A DNA stretch of 54,449 nucleotides from Caldifarciminota bacterium (GTDB lineage: Bacteria > Hydrothermota > Hydrothermia > UBA1063 > CAJXJZ01). Of the stretch, positions 43,400 through 52,161 are shown piece after piece. The translations under genes were made by a program, and so were the position numbers. The notes below the pieces were generated by a model, which ran no database searches, was not told the origin of the DNA, and saw only the letters and a list, made by a program, of their open reading frames with translations. How positions within the stretch are numbered: the first letter of the stretch is position 1; every line of letters starts with the position of its first letter. Where the stretch lies: positions 1 to 54,449 of the forward strand of contig JALSNX010000009.1 of NCBI GenBank assembly GCA_026986775.1, in the 5' to 3' direction.

Positions 43400-43937
43400 C
43401 CATCTTAAAAATGCCTTTCCTGATGATAAGCAAATAGAATCGCTTTTAAAGGCAGTCAGCATAATCAGAGAAACGTTTAATTCTGGCGGGAAATTACTTG
43501 CATGTGGGAATGGTGGCAGCGCCGCAGATGCCCAGCACATTGTTGCCGAGTTTGTGGTAAAATATAAGAAAGAGCGAAAACCATATCCAGCAGTTGCTCT
43601 TTCCGTTGACACTTCCATACTTACAGCCTGTTCCAATGATTTTGGATTTGAATATGTGTTTGAAAGGCAGGTTAGAGCCATCGGGAAGGAAAAAGACGTG
43701 CTTCTGGCAATTTCTACGTCAGGACGCAGCAAAAACGTTAATCTTGCTGTAAAAGCGGCAAAGGATATGGGATTAAAAGTAATATACATGACCGGTTCAA
43801 ACAAACCAGAGGTTTCAGATATGTGTGACGTGGTTCTTTCAGTAAATTCAAAAGAAACACCTGTTATTCAGGAGATACACAGGCTATACGGCCATTTATT
43901 GGTAGAACTTTTTGAACGTATGGAGGGTTATCTATGA
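43371..43937 (+). CDS. gmhA: Sedoheptulose 7-phosphate isomerase
   Basis: Converts sedoheptulose 7-phosphate to D-glycero-D-manno-heptose 7-phosphate, the first step to heptose for LPS or S-layer glycans. The 188-residue SIS protein has LACGNGGSAADAQHIVAEF, LAISTSGRSKNV and SKETPVIQEIHRLYGHLL, which supply the Ser/Thr, Glu and His residues of GmhA. ATG 43371 lies inside the upstream gene but is preceded by GAGGAGGG at good spacing. Other heptose genes (gmhB, hldE) are not in the window. Confidence 0.92.
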   Translation: MKEYLAKRIDHLKNAFPDDKQIESLLKAVSIIRETFNSGGKLLACGNGGSAADAQHIVAEFVVKYKKERKPYPAVALSVDTSILTACSNDFGFEYVFERQVRAIGKEKDVLLAISTSGRSKNVNLAVKAAKDMGLKVIYMTGSNKPEVSDMCDVVLSVNSKETPVIQEIHRLYGHLLVELFERMEGYL

Positions 43938-44890
43938 AAAAGGCTGTGCTGTTCGTACTGGGATTTTTATTCTCAGTGAATTTTCTTGGGGCAAAGGAAT
44001 TTAAGATAGCAACCATAGATATGCAACGTGTTATGAAGGAATACAGGGACCTAAATGACGCACGAAAAGACATGGCAGAATACGAGAGAGAGTGGAGAAA
44101 GGTGCAGGACAGCCTGTATTCTGAATTGCAGCGTAGAAAGAATGAGTTTGAAAAGAAAATCCCAATGCTCACACCTCAGGGTGTTCTTGATGAACAGAAA
44201 AAGATAGAAGAACTTGAAAAAGAGTACAATGATTATGTTAAAAAAATATGGGGAGAGGGAGGGGAATACAGCAGGAAACTAAAGGAAATAACCCGCCCTT
44301 ATCTTGAAAAACTGTATGAGACGATAAATAAGCTGGCAGAAGAGGAAGGTTACGAACTGATTATTGATAAATCTGCCAGATTTGTGATATACGCAAAGAA
44401 TTCACTTGACATAACCGATGAAGTTCTTGATTATCTCAATAAAGAATATGTTGCAACTGCGCCAGCAGAGAGAAAAAAGGTAATTGCTGTTTTCCCTCTC
44501 CTTGAAAAGGATAAAGATGTAAAGACCATGGGATTGGGTATGAGAAGCCAGGAAATAATTATTGCTTCTCTTAAAAATTCACCCAATTTTGACGTTCTTC
44601 CCCAGGGCTCTGTTAATGGAAGGATGAGCAGTATGGGTATACGTCCTGAAAATCTCAATGAATCACAGGCATCGCAGGTAGCAGCAGTTCTCAATGCGGA
44701 TTACTTCATCATAGGTGAAATCTCCAAGCAATCTCAGGGAATTAAATTTATACTTAGTCTTTACGATACACGCACAATGCAGAAGATAAACAGTCTTGAA
44801 AACATTGCTGAAAATGCAGAGGAGATTCTGGAACAGAAACTCGCAAACAAAGCCCGCCAGCTGATTACCCCAATAGTTCCCGAAAACTGA
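43934..44890 (+). CDS. Skp/OmpH-like periplasmic chaperone fused to a CsgG/FlgO-like domain
   Basis: A 318-residue exported protein. Residues 1-20 are a signal peptide (MKKAVLFVLGFLFSVNFLGA). Residues 22-170 match Skp/OmpH: KIATIDMQRVMKEYRDL, a long charged coiled coil, and the closing EEEGYELIIDKSA. Skp shields outer-membrane proteins in the periplasm. Residues from about 180 form a second domain with VIAVFPLLEKDKD and VLNADYFIIGEISKQ, resembling the CsgG/FlgO/TolB-N fold in which two strands frame a helix and an ADYxIxG strand. I know of no such standard fusion. ATG 43934 overlaps gmhA (ATGA). Confidence 0.75.
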   Translation: MKKAVLFVLGFLFSVNFLGAKEFKIATIDMQRVMKEYRDLNDARKDMAEYEREWRKVQDSLYSELQRRKNEFEKKIPMLTPQGVLDEQKKIEELEKEYNDYVKKIWGEGGEYSRKLKEITRPYLEKLYETINKLAEEEGYELIIDKSARFVIYAKNSLDITDEVLDYLNKEYVATAPAERKKVIAVFPLLEKDKDVKTMGLGMRSQEIIIASLKNSPNFDVLPQGSVNGRMSSMGIRPENLNESQASQVAAVLNADYFIIGEISKQSQGIKFILSLYDTRTMQKINSLENIAENAEEILEQKLANKARQLITPIVPEN

Positions 44891-44927
44891 CATGAACTAT
44901 TAATTATGAGGAACCACATAAAAAACG

Positions 44928-44933
44928 TATAAT
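44928..44933 (+). promoter_or_regulatory. -10 element of ispG, predicted leaderless
   Basis: TATAAT at 44928-44933 ends six bases before GTG 44940. The -35 is poor. No Shine-Dalgarno sequence. Confidence 0.5.
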
Positions 44934-44939
44934 TTAAGC

Positions 44940-46010
44940 GTGACACCAAAAAGAAAACCTACAAGAACCGTTAAGGTCGGAAATACAGCAATAGGAGGAG
45001 AAAACCCTATAAGGGTTCAGTCTATGACCTCCACACGCACCACTGACATTGATTCCACAGAAAAACAGATACAGGAACTTGTGGAGGCAGGATGTGAACT
45101 GGTAAGAATATCCATACCTGATCTGAAAAGTCTCAAAGCATTTGAAATCATCAGAAAAGATTTTCCTCATGTGCCCCTGATTGCAGATATCCATTTCAAT
45201 CACAGACTTGCAATTCTCTCCATAGAAAAGGGAGCAGATAAAATCAGAATTAACCCCGGGAACATCAATGATAAAAAGAAAATAAACGAGATTATAGAGG
45301 CGGCAAGGATTAACAAAAAATCTATAAGAATAGGTGTAAACTCCGGCTCACTTGAATCTGACATTATTGATAAATATAACGGGGTTTTTCCTGAAGGACT
45401 GGTTGAAAGCGCTTTAAGATGGATAGACTATTTCACATCAAGAGATTTTTATGACATTGTTATTTCTGTAAAGTCAAGCTCCGTGCCGGATACCATAAAA
45501 GCATATAGTTTACTTTCAAAGAAAACCGACCTTCCACTACATCTTGGAGTAACAGAAGCAGGACCTTTTCTACCCGGGACTGTAAAATCTTCAATTGCAA
45601 TGGGTTATCTTTTACATGAAGGTATAGGCGATACAATAAGAGTATCTCTTACAGATAATCCTGTAAAAGAGGTGGAAGTTGCATGGGAAATTCTAAAATC
45701 TCTTGAAATACGGTACAACGGCCCCCTGCTTATATCATGCCCAACCTGTGCAAGGACGAGGGTAAACTTGATGAAAATTGTTGAAGATGTAAATAAAATG
45801 TTGAAAAAACACACGATACCCATCAAAGTCGCTGTTATGGGCTGCGAGGTCAACGGCCCTGGAGAGGCAAAGGATGCAGACATAGGAGTGGCCGCTGAAC
45901 CCGGCTACGGGCTAATATTTATAAAAGGTAAGGTTGTTAAAAGAGTAAAAGAAAACGAAATAGTTTCAGCCATTGAGGAAGAAATTATTAAAATGGAGGA
46001 ACATAAATGA
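44940..46010 (+). CDS. ispG: 4-hydroxy-3-methylbut-2-enyl diphosphate synthase
   Basis: The [4Fe-4S] enzyme that converts MEcPP to HMBPP in the MEP isoprenoid pathway. The 356 residues match the short bacterial form. N-terminal IRVQSMTSTRTTDID and ADIHFNHRLAI belong to the TIM barrel; the cluster ligands are in SCPTCARTRVN and VMGCEVNGPGEAKDADIG. It would feed UppS and the UbiA prenyltransferase in the window. It starts at GTG 44940 immediately after a TATAAT box and overlaps the next gene (ATGA). Confidence 0.95.
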   Translation: MTPKRKPTRTVKVGNTAIGGENPIRVQSMTSTRTTDIDSTEKQIQELVEAGCELVRISIPDLKSLKAFEIIRKDFPHVPLIADIHFNHRLAILSIEKGADKIRINPGNINDKKKINEIIEAARINKKSIRIGVNSGSLESDIIDKYNGVFPEGLVESALRWIDYFTSRDFYDIVISVKSSSVPDTIKAYSLLSKKTDLPLHLGVTEAGPFLPGTVKSSIAMGYLLHEGIGDTIRVSLTDNPVKEVEVAWEILKSLEIRYNGPLLISCPTCARTRVNLMKIVEDVNKMLKKHTIPIKVAVMGCEVNGPGEAKDADIGVAAEPGYGLIFIKGKVVKRVKENEIVSAIEEEIIKMEEHK

Positions 46011-47218
46011 ATATCATAGCCTATCTTGTTTACTTATTTGCTGCATACTCCTATACTCCGGGGACAGTATCTCCCGAATACTATGTACTGGGACCGGGTG
46101 ATAAAATCATGATTGTCAGCAAATCCACTGGAGCTGCAATAAAAACCGCAGTTTCTCCAGATGGCAAGGTTCCAGTATATGCCCCATGGTTATCTCAGGT
46201 GGATAATGAGAGCGGGAGCTCTACAGATTACCAGCAACCAAAAGCATTCCTTGTTTCAGCAATAGTAAACGGAAAAGGTTTAACTTTAAAACAATTTTCA
46301 GACACCCTGAGTTACTATATTGAAGAAATATCCGGAAAAAAGGATTCCTTCAATGTCATGCTCATCTCACCAAGAATGGTATCCATTGAGATTTCAGGAG
46401 CTGTATATCATCCTGGAATATATACGCTTCCTGCCAATTACACTGTATCAGATGCCCTGTGGAGTGCAGGTGGGCTCATGGGAATGGCTTCATATTCTGC
46501 TATTGCACTTATATCAGGGCATGATACGGTTAGAGTGAACCTCAGTACCTTTGACCTCCTTGATGATCCGAACAATAACAGAAATATATCATCTTTTCAG
46601 AAGGTATGTGTACCTTTTATCAATCGTGATAGTTCTGTATATATTGTAGGTGATATTTCTACATATCCTCTTTCTTCCCCAACTTTTATACCTCTGGGCG
46701 GAGATACAACGATGTCTGCCTTTTCCATAAGAAGTCGTGCTATTTCATTGCCATTATTCAAATCTTCACCGATAAGCAATATACTGAGTGGACCTGTTGG
46801 GAAAAACCTTACTATAAAAATAATGGATAACAGGATTTTTGTGAAGAGAAACGGTAAAATTAAAAAAGTTAATTCACCCTCCTTCACTATAAATCCGGGA
46901 GATTCTCTTTTTGTGTTTCCACTGTTTAGGGGTGTTCTTGTTGCCGGTGAGGTCATGCGTCCGGGCACTTTGATACCCTTTGTTGAAGGAGCGTCTGTTG
47001 ATTACTATATCTCAAAAGCAGGCGGCAAGTCACAGTTTGCAGGTCCTGTGAAAATATTGAGGGGCTTTAAACTCATAGGTATCTCAAGAACAACCATACC
47101 TGAAGATGGTGATGTAATTATAGTAAAGTACTCACGAACAAAGAGATTTGCAGAGTACGTGGCAATACTTCAGGGGATTATAACACTATTGACACTGTAC
47201 TTTGCCTATTCCAAATAG
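46007..47218 (+). CDS. Polysaccharide export protein with SLBB domains (Wza-like)
   Basis: A 403-residue exported protein. A short hydrophobic start (NIIAYLVYLFAAYSY) and EYYVLGPGDKIMIVS open a Poly_export domain; then come SLBB repeats, ISGAVYHPGIYTLPANYTVS (about 130-150) and VAGEVMRPGTLIPFVEG (about 310-330), and a C-terminal hydrophobic helix (YVAILQGIITLLTLYFAY). Proteins of this type form or line the outer-membrane channel for capsule or EPS. No lipobox Cys is present, unlike Wza. It is coupled to ispG (ATGA). Its tail overlaps the deacetylase gene opposite by 33 nt. Confidence 0.85.
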   Translation: MNIIAYLVYLFAAYSYTPGTVSPEYYVLGPGDKIMIVSKSTGAAIKTAVSPDGKVPVYAPWLSQVDNESGSSTDYQQPKAFLVSAIVNGKGLTLKQFSDTLSYYIEEISGKKDSFNVMLISPRMVSIEISGAVYHPGIYTLPANYTVSDALWSAGGLMGMASYSAIALISGHDTVRVNLSTFDLLDDPNNNRNISSFQKVCVPFINRDSSVYIVGDISTYPLSSPTFIPLGGDTTMSAFSIRSRAISLPLFKSSPISNILSGPVGKNLTIKIMDNRIFVKRNGKIKKVNSPSFTINPGDSLFVFPLFRGVLVAGEVMRPGTLIPFVEGASVDYYISKAGGKSQFAGPVKILRGFKLIGISRTTIPEDGDVIIVKYSRTKRFAEYVAILQGIITLLTLYFAYSK

Positions 47219-47959
47219 CCTCTTATACAACGGAGTAAGAGAAGCAAATGATGCAACTATTCGGTTCCTCAGAAGATACATGTGACAATACTTTTTATTT
47301 AGAAGGGGCAGAGGAGAGCGGTCAATAAAATACACAGCCATTCTCCGAATAGCAAATCTGTTCCTTTTTATTCCTGTAGCAGTTGCAAAGGCATAATCAT
47401 ATCCACATTCAGCAACCATATCCATCACTTTTTTGTTGTACAATCCAAAGGGATAGGCAAAAAGAGATATCCTTTTTCCAAGCAAATCCTCAAGTAATTT
47501 CTTTGAATCACATATTTCCATTTTTAAGGCCTTATCTGAGCACTTTCTGAGGTCCACATGATTAAAACCATGCGAACCTATAATCCAGCCTTTTTTAGAC
47601 AGGTTTATGAGCATATTTTTATCCATGTGCTTTAAACCCCTGAAGGGTGAGAAGTCCCAGGAGTTAAACTTCCCTATATATCCAGCGGGTATAAAGACCG
47701 CACCAATAACGCCATATTTTTCCATTACAGGTAGAGCATAGTTGTAAACCCCTTCATAAGCATCATCAAAAGTAATAAGAACAGCATCTTTTCCATCAAA
47801 GATTGTGTTTTGCGCAATATCTTCATTTGTAAAAAATCTTATTTTATTCCCATACAGAGACTTAATATGTTTTTTAAGTAAATCCTTGCTTATGCTTCTA
47901 AAAGAAAAATCAAAACCATTGGATATATTATGATACATCAATATATTACTGCACCGCAA
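47186..47959 (-). CDS. Polysaccharide deacetylase (NodB-like)
   Basis: A carbohydrate esterase family 4 protein of 257 residues. Catalytic Asp region ITFDDAYEGVYNYALPVMEK, metal His pair in IGSHGFNHVDLR, and LFAYPFGLYNKKVMDM for the later motif. It removes N- or O-acetyl groups from a glycan. The start is TTG 47959, preceded by AAGGAG 8 nt upstream; the first ATG (47938) would remove the start of the domain. No signal peptide is evident. It lies beside an SLBB export gene, which fits exopolysaccharide or peptidoglycan modification. Confidence 0.88.
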   Translation of the reverse strand: MRCSNILMYHNISNGFDFSFRSISKDLLKKHIKSLYGNKIRFFTNEDIAQNTIFDGKDAVLITFDDAYEGVYNYALPVMEKYGVIGAVFIPAGYIGKFNSWDFSPFRGLKHMDKNMLINLSKKGWIIGSHGFNHVDLRKCSDKALKMEICDSKKLLEDLLGKRISLFAYPFGLYNKKVMDMVAECGYDYAFATATGIKRNRFAIRRMAVYFIDRSPLPLLNKKYCHMYLLRNRIVASFASLTPLYKRLFGIGKVQCQ

Positions 47960-48314
47960 ACAAATAACTCCTTGTTTTCATAAAAGAATATATTGCATTT
48001 CATTTTTACAAAGACCAAACATCCCGTGTTTATTATACAGTCCAGAATTCATTTTATAAACTACTGACAGAAACCCCGAATTCTGCCCCTAAATCAATAT
48101 AAAACCATCATGAATACATAACCCACTACGACACACTCAATTACATAGGTTAACATAAGATACATTATGTGATAAAAAATATATGTGCAGGTGGGTTTGG
48201 GGATTGACTTCAGAACCGCACTCTTCTTTGTTTAAGCCTTGATTTGATGTTCTTTCTTGCATTTAAACGGAGCAATGACTTGGGAATCCGATTTCTGTAT
48301 AATAAAATTATATC
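47960..48314. other. Intergenic region with an inverted repeat and the ubiA promoter
   Basis: A 355-bp AT-rich gap between divergent genes, without any convincing frame, tRNA or known RNA. It contains ACATAA-gataca-TTATGT (48153-48170), a perfect 6-bp inverted repeat, and the promoter at 48275-48303. Nothing else is supported. Confidence 0.5.
48275..48303 (+). promoter_or_regulatory. Promoter of the ubiA-aspS unit
   Basis: ATGACT (48275-48280), 17-nt spacer, TATAAT (48298-48303), then 11 bases to ATG 48315. The leader would be about 5 nt, with no ribosome site. Confidence 0.6.
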
Positions 48315-49265
48315 ATGCGAAAAGACTTTGATAAAACCTTGAGAATATATGATTTCTTTTTTCTTTTGAGGCCTGTTTTATTTGTGCCTCTGTGGGCTCC
48401 AATGTTTCTGGGCTATGCAGCTGGTGCTGAGGTGCCTTCATTCGGAATACAACTTCTTCCGGGAAAACTATTCTGGATTAATTTACTCTCCTATACCCTG
48501 CTTATGGGAGCCATATATGTTGTAAATCAGATATACGACAGGGAAAGCGACCTTGTCAATAATAAACTGTTCCTTATCCCCTACGGGATTATAGAAACCA
48601 GGTGGGCATGGATATACTCAGGAATCCTTGTAGTTCTTTCTTTTATCATTGCCATCGTATTCTCCACCTCTGATTTTGTTATAATACTATTTCTTTCCGG
48701 GTTACTGGGTGCAATGTATTCTATTCCTCCTTTCCAGTTAAAGGGAAAACCCTTTCTTGATGCACTTGCAAATGGAATAGGTTATGGAATTCTTGCCTAT
48801 CTTGCAGGATGGGCGAGTGCAACACCTGTAATACCACTGGCACTCCTCTACTCTCTACCTCTGTTTTTCTTTGTTATAGCGGTATTTCTCAACACTACAG
48901 TACCGGATATTGAGGGTGACAAAAAGGCCAATCTCAAAACCTCTGCTGTTTATATGGGAAAAAAGAATACTACAATAGTGGCTTCTGTGTTCATGCTCTA
49001 TGCTCTCGTTAGTGCATTCATTTTTATGGATATACATATTCTCATTTCTTCCCTTATAGGCGTTATTCTCTTTGTTCTTGCAATATTTGATGATTCTGAT
49101 TTTATGAGTAAGGTGTCTTACAGAATTTCATCATTTGTTTTCGTGCTTAGCGTGGCCATTAAATTTCCTTTATTCCTTTTAATGGATATAGCGGTCCTTG
49201 TTCTTTTGAGACTGTATTATGAAAAAAGGTTTTATTATCGTTATCCTACGTTTTTTGGGAGGTAA
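48315..49265 (+). CDS. UbiA-family prenyltransferase
   Basis: An integral membrane prenyltransferase, 316 residues with about eight or nine helices. The first aspartate motif is NQIYDRESD (NxxxDxxxD-like, in helix 2) and the second is DIEGDKKANLKT. These bind Mg-prenyl diphosphate. The acceptor (quinone precursor, heme, glycerol-phosphate lipid or other) cannot be told from sequence. The promoter lies just upstream (48275-48303). It is followed by aspS after 3 nt. Confidence 0.88.
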   Translation: MRKDFDKTLRIYDFFFLLRPVLFVPLWAPMFLGYAAGAEVPSFGIQLLPGKLFWINLLSYTLLMGAIYVVNQIYDRESDLVNNKLFLIPYGIIETRWAWIYSGILVVLSFIIAIVFSTSDFVIILFLSGLLGAMYSIPPFQLKGKPFLDALANGIGYGILAYLAGWASATPVIPLALLYSLPLFFFVIAVFLNTTVPDIEGDKKANLKTSAVYMGKKNTTIVASVFMLYALVSAFIFMDIHILISSLIGVILFVLAIFDDSDFMSKVSYRISSFVFVLSVAIKFPLFLLMDIAVLVLLRLYYEKRFYYRYPTFFGR

Positions 49266-49268
49266 TCA

Positions 49269-50978
49269 ATGAGAACATACTGTGGAGAAGTAAGTTTAGA
49301 ACACATTGACAGAGAAATTTCGGTATCTGGCTGGGTGAGGCGTGTAAGGGACCTTGGAGGCGTTATATTCATTAATATTCGGGATATAAGCGGAGAGGTA
49401 CAGTGTGTGGTTGAACCGGACTCTCCATACTATGATACAGCTAAAAGCCTTGGAAGCCAGTATGTTGTGCAAATAAAAGGCACGGTGAGGAAAAGACCTA
49501 AAAATATGGTCAATAAAGATATGAAAACAGGTGAGGTGGAGATTGTGATAAACGACCTTCAAGTGCTTAACGAATCACCTACTCCACCTTTTCTTCCAGA
49601 GGATATTGTGGATGTATCTGAAGAGGTCAGGTTAAGATACAGATTCCTGGATTTGAGAAGGCCAAAACTTCAGAACAACATTGTTAAAAGAAGCCAGTTA
49701 ATGAAACTTGTAAGAGATTTTTTATACGAGCACGGGTTTTATGAGATTGATACACCTTATCTGACCAAATCAACACCTGAGGGTGCAAGGGATTATGTCG
49801 TTCCATCCAGACTTCATCCAGGAAAGTTTTACGCTCTGCCTCAATCACCACAACTGTACAAGCAGATTTTAATGTCAGCAGGTTTTGATAGATACTTTCA
49901 AATAGCAAGATGTTTCAGGGATGAGGATTTAAGAGCGGATAGACAGCCTGAGTTTACCCAGATTGACCTTGAGATGTCATTTGTGGATGTAGAAGACGTG
50001 TTAAGCCTCATAGAAGGCCTCATAACCCATGTATTTGATAAATTAATCGGGGTGAAGCTGAAAAGGCCTTTTTTGAGGCTTTCCTATGCAAAATCCATGG
50101 AACTTTATGGCTCTGACAAACCGGATCTGAGATATTCCAATACTCTCATAGATTTTACTGACACACTTTCTGGCAGAGGCTTCAAAGTAGCCGATAGTAT
50201 TATAGAAAACGGTGGTAAAATTATAGGTGTGAGAACAGGGAAAAATCTTTCAAGAAAAGAAATAGATAATCTTCAGAATGCCATTAAGAAAGAAGGGGCA
50301 GGAGGACTTTTGTGGTTTAAATCTGATGGACAGAAACTTTCTGGACAGATTGCAAAATTTATTAGTGGTCAGTTTGAAGAAGGAACATATCTTCTGGTGG
50401 GAGATAAACCTGATAGGGTTTACAGATTGGCAGGTACCCTCAGAAACCTTGTAAATTACAGATTTGAAGAAAAAACATCCCCTTTTGCAGTGCTCTGGGT
50501 AACGGATTTTCCTCTGTTTGAAAAAAATCCAGACACAGGGGCACTTGAGCCAGCACACCATATATTCACCATGCCCACTGAAGATACGATTGAATTTCTT
50601 GACACTGAACCAGAGAAGGTTATTGGTAAACAGTATGACCTTGTGATAAATGGTATAGAAATGGGCTCTGGTTCTATCAGGAACCACAGGAAGGAACTTC
50701 AGATAAAACTATTGAAAATGATAGGAATTGATGATAAGAGAATAGAGGAGAACTTTGGTTTTTTACTTGAGGCTCTGGAATACGGTGCACCACCACATGG
50801 TGGAATAGCTATTGGATTTGACAGACTCCTTGCGGTAATGCTTGGCCTTGAATCTATAAGGGATGTGATTGCATTTCCCAAGACAACAAGCGCACAGGCT
50901 TTATATGAGAAAGCACCGGACTTTATCTCTGAAGAACAGCTCAGAGAACTTCATCTTAAAATCATAAAGGAGAATTGA
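49269..50978 (+). CDS. aspS: Aspartyl-tRNA synthetase, bacterial type
   Basis: A class IIb synthetase of 569 residues: OB-fold N-domain (EISVSGWVRRVRDLGGVIFI), catalytic core with STPEGARDYVVPSRL and motif 2 RCFRDEDLRADRQPEFTQ, a GAD insertion domain (about 280-420), and motif 3 APPHGGIAIGFDRLLAVM. The GAD domain identifies the bacterial AspRS. GGGAGG precedes ATG 49269, in contrast to the leaderless start of asnS. With AsnRS present, tRNA-dependent asparagine synthesis is not needed for charging tRNA-Asn. Confidence 0.96.
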   Translation: MRTYCGEVSLEHIDREISVSGWVRRVRDLGGVIFINIRDISGEVQCVVEPDSPYYDTAKSLGSQYVVQIKGTVRKRPKNMVNKDMKTGEVEIVINDLQVLNESPTPPFLPEDIVDVSEEVRLRYRFLDLRRPKLQNNIVKRSQLMKLVRDFLYEHGFYEIDTPYLTKSTPEGARDYVVPSRLHPGKFYALPQSPQLYKQILMSAGFDRYFQIARCFRDEDLRADRQPEFTQIDLEMSFVDVEDVLSLIEGLITHVFDKLIGVKLKRPFLRLSYAKSMELYGSDKPDLRYSNTLIDFTDTLSGRGFKVADSIIENGGKIIGVRTGKNLSRKEIDNLQNAIKKEGAGGLLWFKSDGQKLSGQIAKFISGQFEEGTYLLVGDKPDRVYRLAGTLRNLVNYRFEEKTSPFAVLWVTDFPLFEKNPDTGALEPAHHIFTMPTEDTIEFLDTEPEKVIGKQYDLVINGIEMGSGSIRNHRKELQIKLLKMIGIDDKRIEENFGFLLEALEYGAPPHGGIAIGFDRLLAVMLGLESIRDVIAFPKTTSAQALYEKAPDFISEEQLRELHLKIIKEN

Positions 50979-51015
50979 GCATAAATCCTTTAAAAGAATG
51001 CAAATTATTTCGGGT

Positions 51016-52161
51016 TTAATTGGATTTCTGGGTATTTCTATTGCTCTTTTGGTTTATATTATCTCCCATAGAATTCTCTATGCGGTTCTTATCTTTCTTG
51101 GTTTTGCTCTTATTATTTACTTTTTCAACACTTTTTACAACGCTGGAAGAAAACTTTGATTTTCTCTTTTTAAACATTAAATACTTTACATATCTTATGT
51201 TTCTTTGATGCTGCGCATAGGTTCTGGCAAAAAGATGCGTTCCGTCCCCTCTTGCCACAAAGTACAGATACTTAACTTTTTTAGGCCATAGTGCTGCAAG
51301 AATTGATTTTCTTGAGGGTGCGCAAATGGGTCCAGGAGGGAGCCCTGGATAAATATATGTATTATAGGGAGTCTGACTCCTTATAGCCCATCGTGGCAAC
51401 CATCCATAGTTTTCACCCAGAGCGTAATTGAGTGTAGGATTGGATGCAAGGGGCATACCCTTTCTGAGTCTGTTGTGGAATACACCTGATATTATGTATC
51501 TTTCTGAGTCCACCATTGCCTCCTTCTCTATTATGGATGCGAGTGTAAGAACTTCGTGCATATTGAAGTCAATATCACGCATACGCTTTATTACGCTGCT
51601 ATCAAACACCGAACAGGTTCTCCGAAGCATCCTGCAAACAACGTCATAGACACTCTCTCCGTATACAAACCTGTATGTATCGGGATAAAGATAGCCCTCA
51701 AGGGTTCCTGGTGTATCCATAAGTGGACAGCATTTTTTCACCTTTCTGACAAAATTGGTATCGTTTGTGTATTTCAGAAACGTATCCGGTTCTATGCCAA
51801 TCTTTTTAAAAAGTGGAGCCATTTTCTTAAGGGTGTAGCCCTCCGGTATTCTGATTTTAAATTCTTTCAGGGGAGCACCTTCTACTGTAAGTTTGAGTAA
51901 AACCTTAAATTCAGGCAGGTTTTTTTTGAAAGTATAAAAACCGAACTTACTTTTCTTATCAAGCCCCATAACCCTCGCAAGAATAAGAAATCTGAAGGTG
52001 TCCCTGATTATTTGATTTCTTTTCAGTCGTTGCATTGTGGTTCTAAAATCCTCTCCCCTCTTCACGGGGAATTGCACAGGGCCAGATGTAGGAATGCTAA
52101 TAACAGGATAAAACAGAAGTAAGGGAAATATTATGAAGAAAAAGAAAAGGATTTTTCTCAT
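51016..52161 (-). CDS. mltG: Endolytic murein transglycosylase MltG (YceG-like)
   Basis: Cleaves nascent peptidoglycan strands and limits glycan length. An N-terminal membrane anchor (ILFFFFIIFPLLLFY, residues 4-18) is followed by a LysM-like subdomain and the YceG domain: EGYLYPDTYRF, then the catalytic Glu in LASIIEKEAM (about 208-216) and NPTLNYALGE, GLPPGPICAPS. The last 50 residues are a Lys/Ser/Asn-rich disordered tail, an unusual extension of a 381-residue protein. ATG 52161 overlaps ruvX (ATGA). Confidence 0.93.
   Translation of the reverse strand: MRKILFFFFIIFPLLLFYPVISIPTSGPVQFPVKRGEDFRTTMQRLKRNQIIRDTFRFLILARVMGLDKKSKFGFYTFKKNLPEFKVLLKLTVEGAPLKEFKIRIPEGYTLKKMAPLFKKIGIEPDTFLKYTNDTNFVRKVKKCCPLMDTPGTLEGYLYPDTYRFVYGESVYDVVCRMLRRTCSVFDSSVIKRMRDIDFNMHEVLTLASIIEKEAMVDSERYIISGVFHNRLRKGMPLASNPTLNYALGENYGWLPRWAIRSQTPYNTYIYPGLPPGPICAPSRKSILAALWPKKVKYLYFVARGDGTHLFARTYAQHQRNIRYVKYLMFKKRKSKFSSSVVKSVEKVNNKSKTKKDKNRIENSMGDNINQKSNRNTQKSN

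Noticed and set aside
48180-48260. A tRNA or small RNA in the gap before ubiA
   Set aside because: The GC-richer stretch cannot be folded into a cloverleaf and lacks the conserved T-loop sequence.
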